Shown in pieces: positions 27,389 through 35,500 of a stretch of DNA of 35,500 nt. Under the pieces are notes generated by a model, which saw only the letters and a program-made list of their open reading frames with translations, searched no databases and was not told the origin of the DNA. Made by a program: the position numbers and the translations under genes. This stretch comes from Streptantibioticus silvisoli (GTDB taxonomy: Bacteria > Actinomycetota > Actinomycetes > Streptomycetales > Streptomycetaceae), in assembly GCF_027947535.2 (NCBI RefSeq), contig NZ_JAAGKO020000065.1, forward strand, positions 1 through 35,500. The letters are read 5' to 3'. Each line of letters opens with the position of its first letter. Within the stretch, counting starts at the first letter, position 1.

Positions 27389-27607
27389 CGACAAGTCCCT
27401 TTCAGGGAGCGTGATTTCTGGTGGGGGGATGCCCCCGGCCGCTTCAGCGCCGACGCGTGGTCGCGCGGGGCCGGGCAGGGGCGTCGGACTCCGGACGCGC
27501 GTGGGCGTCCATCGGTGTCCGGGGAACGGCTCCGCCATCACCGGCGCGCGGATGGCGCGTCGGCCCGGCGCACGTGACGCCGTACGGGCAGAGCCGGAAG
27601 CAGAGGG

Positions 27608-28735
27608 TCAGCCGGGGCGGCGCGGGCCGCGGCCGTCGAACAGGAAGGCGCCGGGCCGCTCGTCCACCGGCACGAGGGCGTGGCGGGCGGCGGCCGGGGC
27701 CGCGGTGACGTGGCTGTCGCCGAGCCCGCCGGGCACGAAGCCGGGGCCGGCTCCGCCGGAGGCCGCCGCGCCGGCACCGCCGCAGGCCGACCCGGCGGGG
27801 GCTCCGGCGGGGGCGGCGGGAAGGTCGGCCTGCGGCGCGGGGGCCTGGCCGGCCGGCGACACGCGGACCGGGGAGGACGTCGCCGTACCCGCGCCGGTGC
27901 CTCGAGCGGTTGCCCGGGCCGGGGAGGTCGCGGTGGCGGAAGCAGTCGTAGCCGCCGTGGGCGGCGTGGTCGCCGTCCGGTGCGACGGGCCGCCGGCCGG
28001 AGAACCGGGGGAGGCCGGGTACGCGGGGCGGGGCGTGGCGGCCGGCGGAGGAGTCACGCCGACCGCGCCGGTCAACGGGGCCAGGCCGAGGCTGTCGGTC
28101 AACGGCGCGACGACCGGCGCCAGCGAGCCGGTCACCGGCGCCAGCACCGGGCGCGTCAGCGGCGCCACCGCCCGCGCGACGGGAGCCAGCAGGGGCTTCA
28201 GGGGTGCGGTGGCCGGCTTCAGGGGTGCGGTGAGCGGCGCGGTGAGCGGCTTCAGGGTCGCGGTGAACGGTGCGGTGGCCGACGCGGTGGCACGGGTCAC
28301 CGGCGCGAGCGTCTTCACCGCCGAAGTCAGCGGCGGAACCGGCGACTTGGTGACGTCCGCCGGGGATTCGGCGAGGCCGGTCGGCGACTTGGTCGGGCCC
28401 GTCGGCGACTTGGTCACGTCGGCCGGGGACTTGGCGACGTGGGCCGGGGCGTTGGTCACCGGGTGGGTCGGAGGTGCGGCCGGGGTGGTCGCGTGCTCGA
28501 CGGTGTTCACCACACCGGTGAGGAGGGAGGGGAGCAGATCGTGGCCGGCGGCGTGCGGGCCGGTGGTGGAAGTGGCGGCGGTCGGACGGCCGTCGGCGGC
28601 TGCGCTGTGACCGGCCGTCAGCCCGATGCCGAACAGCACCCCCACGAACCCGACCACGAGCAGAGCGCGGTGGCGCAGCACGGCCGCACGGTCCCGGAGG
28701 GCCGTGTCAGCGGATGCCGCCGCCATGTCGCGCAC
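27608..28735 (-). CDS. Secreted Pro/Ala/Thr-rich protein
   Basis: This is a 375-residue protein with an N-terminal hydrophobic segment (ALLVVGFVGVLFGIGLTA) followed by AGHSAAADG, a likely signal peptide or anchor. The rest is low-complexity and probably extended. It contains repeats of SPADVTKSPTG, then APLTAPLKPATAPLKPLLAPV-type units, then a Pro/Ala/Thr/Gly region. The C-terminus is GAFLFDGRGPRRPG. No enzymatic motif is visible. It lies 219 bases upstream of the Gly-rich gene on the same strand, so the two may be expressed together as cell-surface components. The GTG at 28735 is used; ATG at 28726 is possible. The hydrophobic segment is preceded by a relatively long N-terminus. Confidence 0.75.
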   Translation of the reverse strand: MRDMAAASADTALRDRAAVLRHRALLVVGFVGVLFGIGLTAGHSAAADGRPTAATSTTGPHAAGHDLLPSLLTGVVNTVEHATTPAAPPTHPVTNAPAHVAKSPADVTKSPTGPTKSPTGLAESPADVTKSPVPPLTSAVKTLAPVTRATASATAPFTATLKPLTAPLTAPLKPATAPLKPLLAPVARAVAPLTRPVLAPVTGSLAPVVAPLTDSLGLAPLTGAVGVTPPPAATPRPAYPASPGSPAGGPSHRTATTPPTAATTASATATSPARATARGTGAGTATSSPVRVSPAGQAPAPQADLPAAPAGAPAGSACGGAGAAASGGAGPGFVPGGLGDSHVTAAPAAARHALVPVDERPGAFLFDGRGPRRPG

Positions 28736-29418
28736 TCAACCGTCTCCCTCAGTGTGACCGGGACCGCTCGAACTGCTCTCATCGCGTTCTTCGGCACGGC
28801 CGTCCATTCGGATGGGTGAAAAAACTTATGAACTGCCCGCACGCCCCCGAATAGCGCCGTGAACTGCGGCTCCGGCGGGAAAATGTGTCGTGGGGTGGGG
28901 TGTTGCATGGGGGGCGGAGGCGGGGCCGGCGCCGGTGCTGGTGCCTCCGGCGGAGTGGGAAGTTCGGCCCGATGAGGTCGCCTCCGGAGCGGGGGTTCCC
29001 TCCGGGGCGGGTGCGCCTCCGGAGGGGCGTCACTGCGCGGCGGGCACGCCCTGTGCGCCGAGATCCGCACCGCTGCGGTCGGTCGTGGCGTTCACGGACT
29101 CGGGCGTACCGGTCGACGTGAACGCGAGCTGGGGCGACGGGACGTACGCCAGGGCCACGATCGCAACGACTGCAACTATCAGCTGTACACCGGCGGTTCG
29201 CCGGCTCGGCCGGGCGCCGTCACGGTCGCGACGGCGGCGAGCGGATCAGGTGCCGGTGGAGCGTTCGGCGGGTATTCGGCGCATTCTCCGGGGGCCCGAA
29301 CCCGCCCGTCCGCCGGCCCTGGACCGCGGCGACGTCGTCGGCCGCCCGGTGGTCGTCGGGGAGCGACCCGCCCGCGCCGCGGCACGCCGTGTCCCCGCCA
29401 CGCCGCGCCGCCCCGCGT
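28736..29418. other. Long gap without a supported gene
   Basis: The part near 28800-28850 is AT-richer (GGTGAAAAAACTTATGAAC) and probably holds the promoter of the Pro/Ala-rich gene on the minus strand. Further right, open frames give a short protein-like run (VAFTDSGVPVDVNASWGDG, around 29083-29140) that then dissolves, so a gene relic is possible but not supported. Confidence 0.4.
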
Positions 29419-29922
29419 TCAGCCCGTGGTGACCCTGGCCACGAACGCGTTCAGGTTGTCCGACATACGCGCGAGGCGCTCGTCGACGGTGAGGGACTCC
29501 TCGTAGCGGACGGTACGCAGTTTGGGCTGCCGCTTGCCCCGTACGTAGAGGGGACAGGCGAGGTCGGCGCAGATGTACGTGCCGACCGTGTTGCCCTGGC
29601 GTCCCCGGGGGCCGGCCAGGGGGGCGACGAGCAGGGTGACCCCGGAGGAGGCGTGGCCGGTCAGGCAGATCTGGCACATGCTGGACTTCACCGCGCTGGC
29701 CGGGGTCGCGGCGGGGACGCGCAGCGAGATGCCCAGCGGACCCTGCTCACGGGGCAGCACGAGGTGCGCCCGCAGCGGTGCGCCCGGGTCGACCCACCCC
29801 ACGAAGTCCAGCTCGTCCCAGGGCAGTTCGGCGAAGTCGAGCGGCAGCCGCAGCCGGGTCGCCTCACCCTTGGTGCAGTTCACGAAGGATGAGCGGATCT
29901 GTTTCTCAGTGAGCGGTTCCAC
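29419..29922 (-). CDS. FBP-type zinc-finger protein (EF-G-binding family)
   Basis: This encodes 167 residues with the FBP C-terminal treble-clef zinc finger. The Cys pairs lie in SSMCQICLTGH and YICADLACPLYVRGKRQP. The N-terminal part VEPLTEKQIRSSFVNCTKGEATRL is also typical. The domain is related to the FusB/FBP proteins that bind elongation factor G; in actinobacteria its role is untested. The GTG at 29922 starts exactly at the conserved opening. Members are usually single genes, as here. DNA on both sides carries no related gene. Confidence 0.9.
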   Translation of the reverse strand: MEPLTEKQIRSSFVNCTKGEATRLRLPLDFAELPWDELDFVGWVDPGAPLRAHLVLPREQGPLGISLRVPAATPASAVKSSMCQICLTGHASSGVTLLVAPLAGPRGRQGNTVGTYICADLACPLYVRGKRQPKLRTVRYEESLTVDERLARMSDNLNAFVARVTTG

Positions 29923-30102
29923 GAGCGCCGACCTTAATGCGGGTCGCGACCGGCCGCATCCGGATAACGGGGACGTCCTCCGCCGGAGGCACCGCACCGG
30001 AAGCACCCCACGGGAGGCACCGGCACCGTCACCGTCACCCGACGCCACCCCAGAAGCACACTCCCCCGGGGCCATCCCCGCGCCCCGCCGCCGGCACCCC
30101 TC

Positions 30103-30450
30103 TCAAGCCGTCAACCGCAGCACCAGCGCCGCCACCACCGGAGCCGCGTACACCGCCGGGAAGGCGACGTGGGAGTAGTAACGCGCCCGGGCCACCGTGA
30201 TGACCGCGCCGGCGAAGTACAGCGCCAGGCCGATGGCGGCCGCGATCCCGATGGCGGGCGCGGCCAGGCCGACCAGCAGGCCCGCGGCGCCGGCGGCCTT
30301 GGCCGTGCCGAGCCAGGGCCACCACGAGCGGGGGACGCCGTAGTCGGCCATGGGCCGCACGACCCACTCGGCGTGGAAGAAGGTGAAGACGGCCGACAGA
30401 CCGGCCAGGACAGCGGCCAGAACGGTGACGACGACGCAGGCGGTGGACAT
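30103..30450 (-). CDS. DoxX-like membrane protein
   Basis: This encodes 115 residues with four hydrophobic segments: VVVTVLAAVLAGLSAVFTFF, GAAGLLVGLAAPAIGIAAAIGLAL, ITVARARYYSHV and FPAVYAAPVVAALVLRL. The layout and the segment SWWPWLGTAKAAGAAGLLVG match DoxX-like small integral membrane proteins. The function in this group is unknown. The ATG at 30450 follows GGGAGCACCTCCG. Confidence 0.85.
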   Translation of the reverse strand: MSTACVVVTVLAAVLAGLSAVFTFFHAEWVVRPMADYGVPRSWWPWLGTAKAAGAAGLLVGLAAPAIGIAAAIGLALYFAGAVITVARARYYSHVAFPAVYAAPVVAALVLRLTA

Positions 30451-30861
30451 CGGAGGTGCTCCCGTCAGTGGTGGCCGGCGGCGCTCGATCCGGCCGGGGG
30501 TGGTGACTTCGTCACGGCCATGACGCGCGGCGGCGGAGAAGTGTGACGGGAGCGGGAGGCGGGGGCATGGCGGGGAGGCGGTGGCACGTGGCCGGTCACG
30601 TCGGCGGTGGCGGTGGCGGCGACGGCCCGGAGTTCGCGCACCGATGGGCGGCGGCACCGAACTCCCGTTCACCCGGGCGCCGTTGAACACGAGGGCCACG
30701 CCCCGCCGAACGCCACGCCAGGCCACGCAGAACGCCACGCCCCGCCGGAGGCCCCCGCACCCCGCCCCGACCCGTACGACCGGGCCGGAGCGGAGCTGAC
30801 GGAACGCGAGCGGAACGCGGCCGGGAACCCGGACCGGAACCCGGGCGGGAACTCGGGCGGA
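30451..30861. other. Repetitive gap, no gene
   Basis: It contains short repeats such as ACGCCACGCCCCGCCG and GGAACCCGGACCGGAACCCG. Translations are Arg/Pro-rich and unsupported. It lies between the DoxX-like gene and the small secreted protein. Confidence 0.5.
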
Positions 30862-31188
30862 TCAGGTGTTGGGCAGGTCCACCGTGCACTCGATGCCTTC
30901 GAGGTAGACGAAGGTCATGTGCTGGCCGTCGGGGCACCAGCCCTGCTGCGGGTCCACGTCGAACGGGATGCCGTTGTAGATCCCGTCGACGCAGAAGGCC
31001 TTGGCGTCGCTGTTGTAGCCGCCGAAGTAGCCGCCGTTGTCGAAGCACTCGTCGGCGGTGACCGTGGTCGGGGCGGTGGCCGCGGTGGTGGCCGGGGCCG
31101 GGGCGGCGACCGCGGCGGTGGCGGCCGCCAGCGGGGTGAACGCCAGGGAGGCGCCGATCGCCATGACGGCCAGCAAACGGTGACGCAT
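30862..31188 (-). CDS. Small secreted Cys-containing protein
   Basis: This encodes 108 residues. The signal peptide reads MRHRLLAVMAIGASLAFTPLAAATAAVAAPA. The mature part is about 60-70 residues, with four Cys residues in DECFDNGG, AFCVDG, GWCPDGQ and ECTVDLPNT. These probably form two disulfides. The acidic, Tyr/Gly-rich middle (GGYFGGYNSDAK) suggests an extracellular role. The ATG is preceded by GAGGAG. Not recognised as a known family; possibly a small inhibitor or surface protein. Confidence 0.85.
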   Translation of the reverse strand: MRHRLLAVMAIGASLAFTPLAAATAAVAAPAPATTAATAPTTVTADECFDNGGYFGGYNSDAKAFCVDGIYNGIPFDVDPQQGWCPDGQHMTFVYLEGIECTVDLPNT

Positions 31189-31617
31189 CGTAAACTCCTC
31201 GTATTGAGCGGGAATCCGGTACGTTGCCCGGCTCATGCTTCCGGGTCGCCACCGCCGCGCCAACCTCCGCCCGCGCCGCCCATACCGCGATAACTCCCGG
31301 GAAAACACTGCTAGTTGGCGCGGCGCGGCCAATTTTTGGCATAACCGCGAAGCACATCCGGGTCCGCAAGGGCCCGCCGGCCGACCGGGGGCGACAGCGC
31401 CGCCGCGACGGTGAGTGGCGGCCACGCCCCAGCTCGTCCCACCGGAGCCGTCAGCCGCCGGGGCCGGGTCCCGTTTCGCGGGTTCCCGCCGGGCCGGGGC
31501 TCCCAGCGCCTCCGGCGCCCAGCGCCCGGCGCCCGGCGCCTCCAGCGGCTCCACGCGCTCCCCCTCCCGCCGGTCAGGTCTCCGCGTCCCGCCCGTCAGG
31601 TCTCCGCGTCCCGCCCG
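31189..31617. other. Intergenic region with inverted TTGGC motifs
   Basis: There are no supported genes. TTGGC (31315-31319) pairs with GCCAA (31328-31332), followed by another TTGGC (31336-31340). This cluster could be an operator. GCCCGGCGCC-type repeats lie around 31510-31550. Confidence 0.45.
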
Positions 31618-31622
31618 TCAGG
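31573..31622. repeat. 22-bp tandem repeat at the arsR-like stop
   Basis: Two full copies of GTCAGGTCTCCGCGTCCCGC plus two bases, and the start of a third. The array overlaps the stop codon of the ArsR-type gene on the minus strand. Confidence 0.85.
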
Positions 31623-31980
31623 CCTCCCGGGTCCTGCCGGCCTGCGCGGTCGCCGACGCGAGCAGCGCGTCCAGCAGTCCGGGGAAAACCGCGTCCAGAT
31701 CGGCGCGGCGCAGTTCGTTGACCTTTGCGGTGCCCTGGTAGCGCTGGGTGATCACACCCGCTTCGCGCAGTACGCGGAAGTGATAGGTCGCGGTGGACTT
31801 GCTGCACGCGAGCCCGATCTCCCCGCAGGCCGCCGCGGCGTCGGCGGCCAGCGCCTGGATGATGCGCAGTCGCATCGGGTCGGCACAGGCGTGCAGTACC
31901 TCCTCGAGCCGGATGTCGGCCGGCTCGGGATGGTCCAGCTGCCGGCTCGGGGTTGCTGCGCTGGTGCTGCGAAGAGGCAT
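31618..31980 (-). CDS. ArsR-family transcriptional regulator
   Basis: This is a 120-residue winged-helix regulator. The core reads LEEVLHACADPMRLRIIQALAADAAAACGEIGLACSKSTATYHFRVLREAGVITQRYQGTAKVNELRRADL. The HTH recognition helix lies in SKSTATYHFRVLREAG. No obvious metal-binding Cys pair is present beyond isolated Cys residues, so the inducer may not be a metal. It diverges from the old-yellow-enzyme gene. The shared region contains three palindrome-like sites with TCGTAG half-sites, so it probably represses that enzyme and itself. Confidence 0.92.
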   Translation of the reverse strand: MPLRSTSAATPSRQLDHPEPADIRLEEVLHACADPMRLRIIQALAADAAAACGEIGLACSKSTATYHFRVLREAGVITQRYQGTAKVNELRRADLDAVFPGLLDALLASATAQAGRTREA

Positions 31981-32000
31981 GGGGCCGAGTCTACTGCGAC

Positions 32001-32080
32001 GAGTCTCGTAGTTCTACGAATCTCATAGTTCGACGACTCTCGAACCTCGATGTACGATAAATCTCGTAGTACGGCAATCA
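32001..32080. promoter_or_regulatory. ArsR operator cluster
   Basis: TCGTAG-TT-CTACGA (32006-32019) is perfect. TCATAG-TT-CGACGA (32023-32036) has the same layout with mismatches. TACGA-6-TCGTA (32053-32068) reuses the half-site in the opposite order. Three sites between divergent ArsR and OYE genes suggest cooperative binding. Confidence 0.7.
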
Positions 32081-32180
32081 TCGCACTCACCAGTGCCGCC
32101 CAGGCCGTCTCCCTGAGGGCCGTCTCCCCGAGGGCCTACCTGAGGGCCTACCTGAGGGCGTCTCCACGAGAGGCATCGCC

Positions 32181-33241
32181 ATGAGCCAGTTGTTCGAGCC
32201 CTACCGGCTGCGTTCGTTGACCATCCCCAATCGGGTGTGGATGCCGCCGATGAACCAGTACAGCGCGGCGTCGCAGGGGCCGGACGTAGGAGTCCCCACC
32301 GACTGGCACGTCGCGCACCAGGGCGCCCGCGCGGCCGGCGGGGCCGGCCTGATCCTGACCGAGGGCACGGGGGTGAGCCCGACCGGCCGGACCACCCCGT
32401 ACGACCTGGGCATCTGGAGCGACGCGCAGCTTCCCGGGTTCCGGCGGATCACCGGCCTGCTCACCTCGCTGGGTGCCGTGCCCGGCATCCAGCTGTCGCA
32501 CTCCGGCAGCAAGGGGTCGACCGACCGCCAGTGGCTGGGGAGAAGGCGGCTCGGTCCGGAGCAGGGCGGCTGGCGGCCGGTCGGCCCCGACGAACTGGCC
32601 CTCGCCGACATCGACCGGATCGTCGACGAGTTCGCCGCGGCGGCGCGCCGCGCGGCGGCGGCCGGGTACCAGGTGGTCGAGCTGCTGGCCGGGCACGGTT
32701 ACCTGATCCACCAGTTCCTGTCGCCGGTCAGCAACCACCGCACGGATTCCTACGGCGGCTCGTTCGGGAACCGGACCCGGTTCGCCCTCCGTGTCGTGGA
32801 CGCCGTGCGTGCCGTCTGGCCCGACGGCCTCCCGCTCTTCGTCCGCGTCTCCGCGACGGACTGGCTCACCGAGAACCCCTCGGACGATCGCGAGGGCTGG
32901 ACCGTGGACGACACCGTTCGCCTCGCGAAGGCGCTGGCCGGCCGCGGCGTGGATCTGCTGGACGTGTCGAGCGGCGGCATCGTTCCCGACGCGAAGATCC
33001 CGGTCGGCCCCGGCTACCAGGTCCCCCTCGCCGCGCGGGTGAAGGCGGAGAGCGGAGTGCCGGTCGCCGCCGTCGGCATGATCACCGACCCCGACCAGGC
33101 CGCCAAGATCCTCGCCAACTCCGAGGCCGACGCGATCCTGATCGGCCGCGAACTCCTGCGTCACCCGTCCTGGCCCTCGACGCCGCCGGGACACTGGGAG
33201 CCGAGCCGCGCATCCCGCTCCCGTATCGCCGCGCGTACTGA
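32181..33241 (+). CDS. Old yellow enzyme (YqjM-like) with a 3' frameshift
   Basis: This FMN-dependent ene-reductase has a barrel fold. Motifs are HSGSKGSTDRQW, VELLAGHGYLIHQFLSPVSNHRTDSYGGSFGNRTRF (His pair for substrate and FMN binding) and AVGMITDPDQA...DAILIGRELL. The usual Cys of the MCQYSA motif is Asn here (MPPMNQYSA, N25). The start ATG follows GAGAGG. After GRELLRHPSWP the reading frame is off: the next frame continues with LDAAGTLGAEPRIPLPYRRAY and stops at 33241, the normal ending. One C is probably missing in the run at about 33170-33176, a real frameshift or a sequence error. The unshifted frame would add about 130 foreign residues. Confidence 0.82.
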
Positions 33242-33465
33242 GCCGCCGCCGGGTCGCCGCGCTCGCGTCGGAGGCAGCGATTTCCGCGCCGGTGCGACCG
33301 GATACGCCGAAGGCGCCGACGCCTCGCGCGGCGGCGTGAGGAGCACCGGCGTCCCGGAAACGATCTGGGCCCGCGCCAGAAGCGGTGTGGTAGCTCCTGC
33401 GGCGAGCGGGGCCGGGCCGGCTGGGTCGACGGGGCGTGTTCGACCCGATTCCTGGGAGGTACCCC

Positions 33466-33537
33466 GTGCACATCCCGAGACTGCGCACCCTCGCCGTGAC
33501 CGGCGCCACCACGGCCCTCGCCGTAGCTTCCTGGTAA
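33466..33537 (+). pseudogene. Orphan signal-peptide-like relic
   Basis: A well-placed GGGAGG is followed by GTG and VHIPRLRTLAVTGATTALAVASW, then a TAA. It reads as the beginning of a secreted protein without a body. It may be the leftover of a lost gene; a very short peptide gene is less likely. The surrounding 33242-33881 otherwise has no supported gene. Confidence 0.45.
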
Positions 33538-33610
33538 GGGCGTTGAGGAAATCGGCGCCAAGCGTCAAGCCGGTGACCCCGGCCGGCCCCGGGGTTCCGG
33601 GGTTCCGGGG

Positions 33611-33645
33611 GCCGGTGACACGGTTCTCATGACCGTGCCACCGGC
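33611..33645. terminator. Strong imperfect hairpin
   Basis: GCCGGTG-A-CACGGT pairs with ACCGTG-C-CACCGGC across a 7-base loop, with one mismatch. It lies between the relic and the next secreted protein and could be a terminator or an operator. Confidence 0.6.
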
Positions 33646-33881
33646 CGGCGCTGCCGCGGCACGGAACGCACGGGACGGCGCGGTCGGCCCCGCACACCGG
33701 CCCCCGGCCCACCCGCTCCCCGCCCCCGGCACGCAACTCACCCCCTCACACCCGATCTTGGCTCCGTCCATCGAGGCGTTCGGGCGACTCGGCGTGCCGC
33801 TACGGTGTGTTACCGCCGACATCCTTCATGATCACGGTGAGTGCCGCACACAGCGGCCGAGTTCACCGATGGAGGAACCCG

Positions 33882-34187
33882 ATGAAACGCGCCATGAAGA
33901 TGCTGGGCGCCCTCGCCGCTGCCGCGACCGTCGCGGTGGCCGTCCCCCAGTCCGCCCTGGCGGCCGGGGGCGTGCTGGTCGTCAACGGAACCGTCTACGA
34001 GAACCCGCAGGGCTGCTACGAGTCGGAACTGTGGCCGCTGCGCGTGGAAAACCGCACCGACCAGCCCGTCATCATCTTCAGCGGCCCCGGCTGCTCGGGC
34101 GAGGAACTCCGCGTCGTTTTCCCGGGGCAGCACGCCGTCGCCGAGTTCGGCCAGAGCGTCTCGGTTCCCGACCCGAACGGCGACTGA
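33882..34187 (+). CDS. Small secreted protein
   Basis: This encodes 101 residues. The signal sequence MKRAMKMLGALAAAATVAVAVPQSALA is followed by a mature ~75-residue part. It has two Cys residues (QGCYES and GPGCSGEE), a likely single disulfide, and a beta-rich pattern: GGVLVVNGTVYEN, WPLRVENRTDQPVIIFSG and EELRVVFPGQHAVAEFGQSVSV. No family was recognised. A clear GGAGG lies 7 bases before the ATG. A very strong hairpin follows the gene. Confidence 0.87.
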   Translation: MKRAMKMLGALAAAATVAVAVPQSALAAGGVLVVNGTVYENPQGCYESELWPLRVENRTDQPVIIFSGPGCSGEELRVVFPGQHAVAEFGQSVSVPDPNGD

Positions 34188-34206
34188 GCCGAACGCCTGC
34201 GACCTC

Positions 34207-34258
34207 GTCCGCTGCCGGTGGCCGGGCCTGCCGACCGGCACGGCCACCGGCAGCGGAC
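34207..34258 (+). terminator. Strong terminator hairpin
   Basis: A perfect 18-bp stem (GTCCGCTGCCGGTGGCCG with its complement at 34241-34258) and a 16-base loop lie 19 bases after the stop of the small secreted protein. Confidence 0.9.
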
Positions 34259-34458
34259 ACGTGCGTCTCCCGTAGCGGACGTTGAACAGCAGACCGGCAC
34301 CAGACGCGCCGCCGGAAACGGCGCCCCGCACACCGGCGTTCGCGATACGCCACCCGCACGACCCAACCCCACCGCACCCCATCCCACCCCGCCGTGCCGC
34401 ACCCCACCGCGCCGCGAAGATCCGTGGCCGAACGACAGCGGCACCCGTTCCCGCGCCC

Positions 34459-35007
34459 CTACGCCCCGGGGTCGCGCAGGCCGACCGCGTCGTGTCGCCA
34501 GAACGGTTCCGCGTAGACCAGCGTTCCCGTCATCCACGGCTCGTACCCCGGGAGCCCGATGACCTGGAAGGCGGCGTCCGGGATGCGCAGGGACGGCTTG
34601 CGGAAGCCCTGGCCGCCGCCCGGGGCGAACCCGAAACGGGAGTAGTAGCCCGGGTCGCCCTCCAGGAAGACGAGCGGAACGGGCCGCTCGGCGAGGATCT
34701 CCAGTCCGCGTCGGACCAGGGCCGAGCCGATACCGCGTCCTTGGTGCCCGGGCAGTACGGCCAGCGGGCTGAGCACCTGCACCTCGACCAGTTGACGCGG
34801 GGCGTCGAGCAGGCTGCGGGTGAACATGACGTGCCCGGCGATCTTTCCGTCGTACTCGGCGACCAGCGACAGGCCGTCGGCCGGCGTGACGGTGTCCCGC
34901 AAGGTGTCGACCAGGTCGGCCACCACGAGGCCGTGGTCCCCGAACGCCCGCAGGTGGACGTCCCGCACGGGCTCCCGGTCGCTCGGAAGTTCTTCACGCA
35001 GCTCCAT
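34459..35007 (-). CDS. GNAT-family N-acetyltransferase
   Basis: This encodes 182 residues. The acetyl-CoA-binding motif reads VLPGHQGRGIGSALVRRGLEIL (Q-x-x-G-x-G/A). It is preceded by the beta strand GHVMFTRSLL and followed by PLVFLEGDPGYYSRFGFAPGG, typical of the YhbS-like branch. Such enzymes acetylate small amines or proteins; the substrate is unknown. The ATG at 35007-35005 gives the expected opening MELREELPSDREPVRDVHLRAF. No partner gene is adjacent in the window. Confidence 0.93.
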   Translation of the reverse strand: MELREELPSDREPVRDVHLRAFGDHGLVVADLVDTLRDTVTPADGLSLVAEYDGKIAGHVMFTRSLLDAPRQLVEVQVLSPLAVLPGHQGRGIGSALVRRGLEILAERPVPLVFLEGDPGYYSRFGFAPGGGQGFRKPSLRIPDAAFQVIGLPGYEPWMTGTLVYAEPFWRHDAVGLRDPGA

Positions 35008-35083
35008 GCCCGCAGGGTAATGACCCCTCCCGCCGCATCGCACGCCGTTTGGCTCCGCCGGGCAACACCGATCTGACGCAACG

Positions 35084-35500
35084 TCAGCTGCCGCGCACCG
35101 GAACGATGTTCAAGCCCCGCGCCCCACGCCCCGCGCCCACCGCACCCCCCGGATCACGGATCGCGGATCGAAGCCCCGACGCCGGTCGCCCCCGAGCTCC
35201 GAACTCCGAACTCCGAGCTCCAGGCTCCGGGCTCCGGGCTCCGGGCTCCAGGCCCCGGGCCCCGACGGTCGCCCCGGCTCCAGGCTCCAACGGTCGCCCC
35301 GCCCCCGCCCCGCCCCGCACCCCCGCACCCCCCCCCGCCCCCCCCCCTCCCCCCCCCCCCCCAGAAACCCCCCCCGGGACAATCCACCACCGGACACGCC
35401 ACCACCGCGACAATCCACCCCCCGACAATCCACCCCCCGGCAAGCAACCACCGGCCCGCAAGACCCCAGCGGCACTGAACCGCAGACCGAACACCGGGAT
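35084..35500. repeat. Low-complexity right end with CTCCGGG repeats and a poly-C tract
   Basis: GCTCCGAACTCC/GGGCTCC-type heptamer repeats occupy about 35195-35290. Cytosine runs, including one of more than ten bases around 35350, follow. ACAATCCACC-type repeats end the window. No gene is seen; the homopolymers make the assembly here less reliable. Confidence 0.8.

Noticed and set aside
25478-28610. Long plus-strand frames opposite the two low-complexity secreted genes
   Set aside because: They lack starts with ribosome-binding sites; the minus frames have signal peptides.
28885-29432. Plus-strand frames in the gap as a gene
   Set aside because: Only a short protein-like run without family match; composition is otherwise non-coding.

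Overview
The window is high-GC actinobacterial DNA, most likely from a Streptomyces-like organism (Streptomycetaceae). The GC content is very high, GTG and TTG starts are common, and there is a two-domain geosmin synthase, a recR/ybaB/dnaX block, and many secreted proteins and lipoproteins. I saw no rRNA, tRNA or CRISPR array. Gene calls come from reading translated frames, motifs and start sites by eye. No database search was possible.

Layout. (1) 0.5-4.8 kb holds a conserved core on the minus strand: dnaX, ybaB/ebfC, recR and a DUF5063 gene. (2) 5.1-9.2 kb holds a probably leaderless cupin gene, geosmin synthase with an unusual C-terminal tail, and a two-module molybdate-binding (Mop/TOBE) protein. 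(3) 9.46-15.28 kb is the most interesting region. A 5.8-kb element is bounded by perfect 19-bp terminal inverted repeats, next to TA on both sides. It carries an IS5-type DDE transposase and two passenger genes: an LCAT-like serine hydrolase, and a caspase-STAND NTPase-WD40 protein whose WD40 repeats are almost identical in DNA. This looks like a mobile conflict or suicide system. (4) 15.3-17.0 kb holds a TetR regulator with a large low-complexity insert, diverging from a short-chain dehydrogenase across two matching 20-bp palindromes. The element in (3) sits exactly at the tetR stop codon. (5) 17.2-21.5 kb holds a Cys-rich pentapeptide-repeat protein, an HhH-GPD glycosylase-like protein, a DUF4232 lipoprotein, remnants of a methyltransferase and a flavin monooxygenase, and an APH-fold kinase. 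(6) 21.7-24.9 kb holds an EamA exporter, an unrecognised Cys-containing protein and a cysteine desulfurase, which may form a small sulfur-transfer unit. (7) 25.4-28.7 kb holds two low-complexity secreted proteins, one of Gly/Ser/Thr/Asn repeats and one of Pro/Ala/Thr, with tandem hairpin repeats at the 3' end. (8) 29.4-35.0 kb holds an FBP zinc-finger protein, a DoxX-like membrane protein, two small secreted proteins, an ArsR regulator diverging from a frameshifted old-yellow-enzyme gene, and a GNAT acetyltransferase. Both window ends are low-complexity.

How the genes may work together. In the element, the WD40/STAND part would sense and switch, the caspase domain would be a protease effector, and the hydrolase, encoded just upstream on the same strand, a lipid- or ester-cleaving partner. 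TetR/SDR and ArsR/OYE are each regulator-target pairs with visible operator candidates. Several short relics (20.0-20.6, 25.2 and 33.5 kb) show that the region between the core genes is decaying and turning over.
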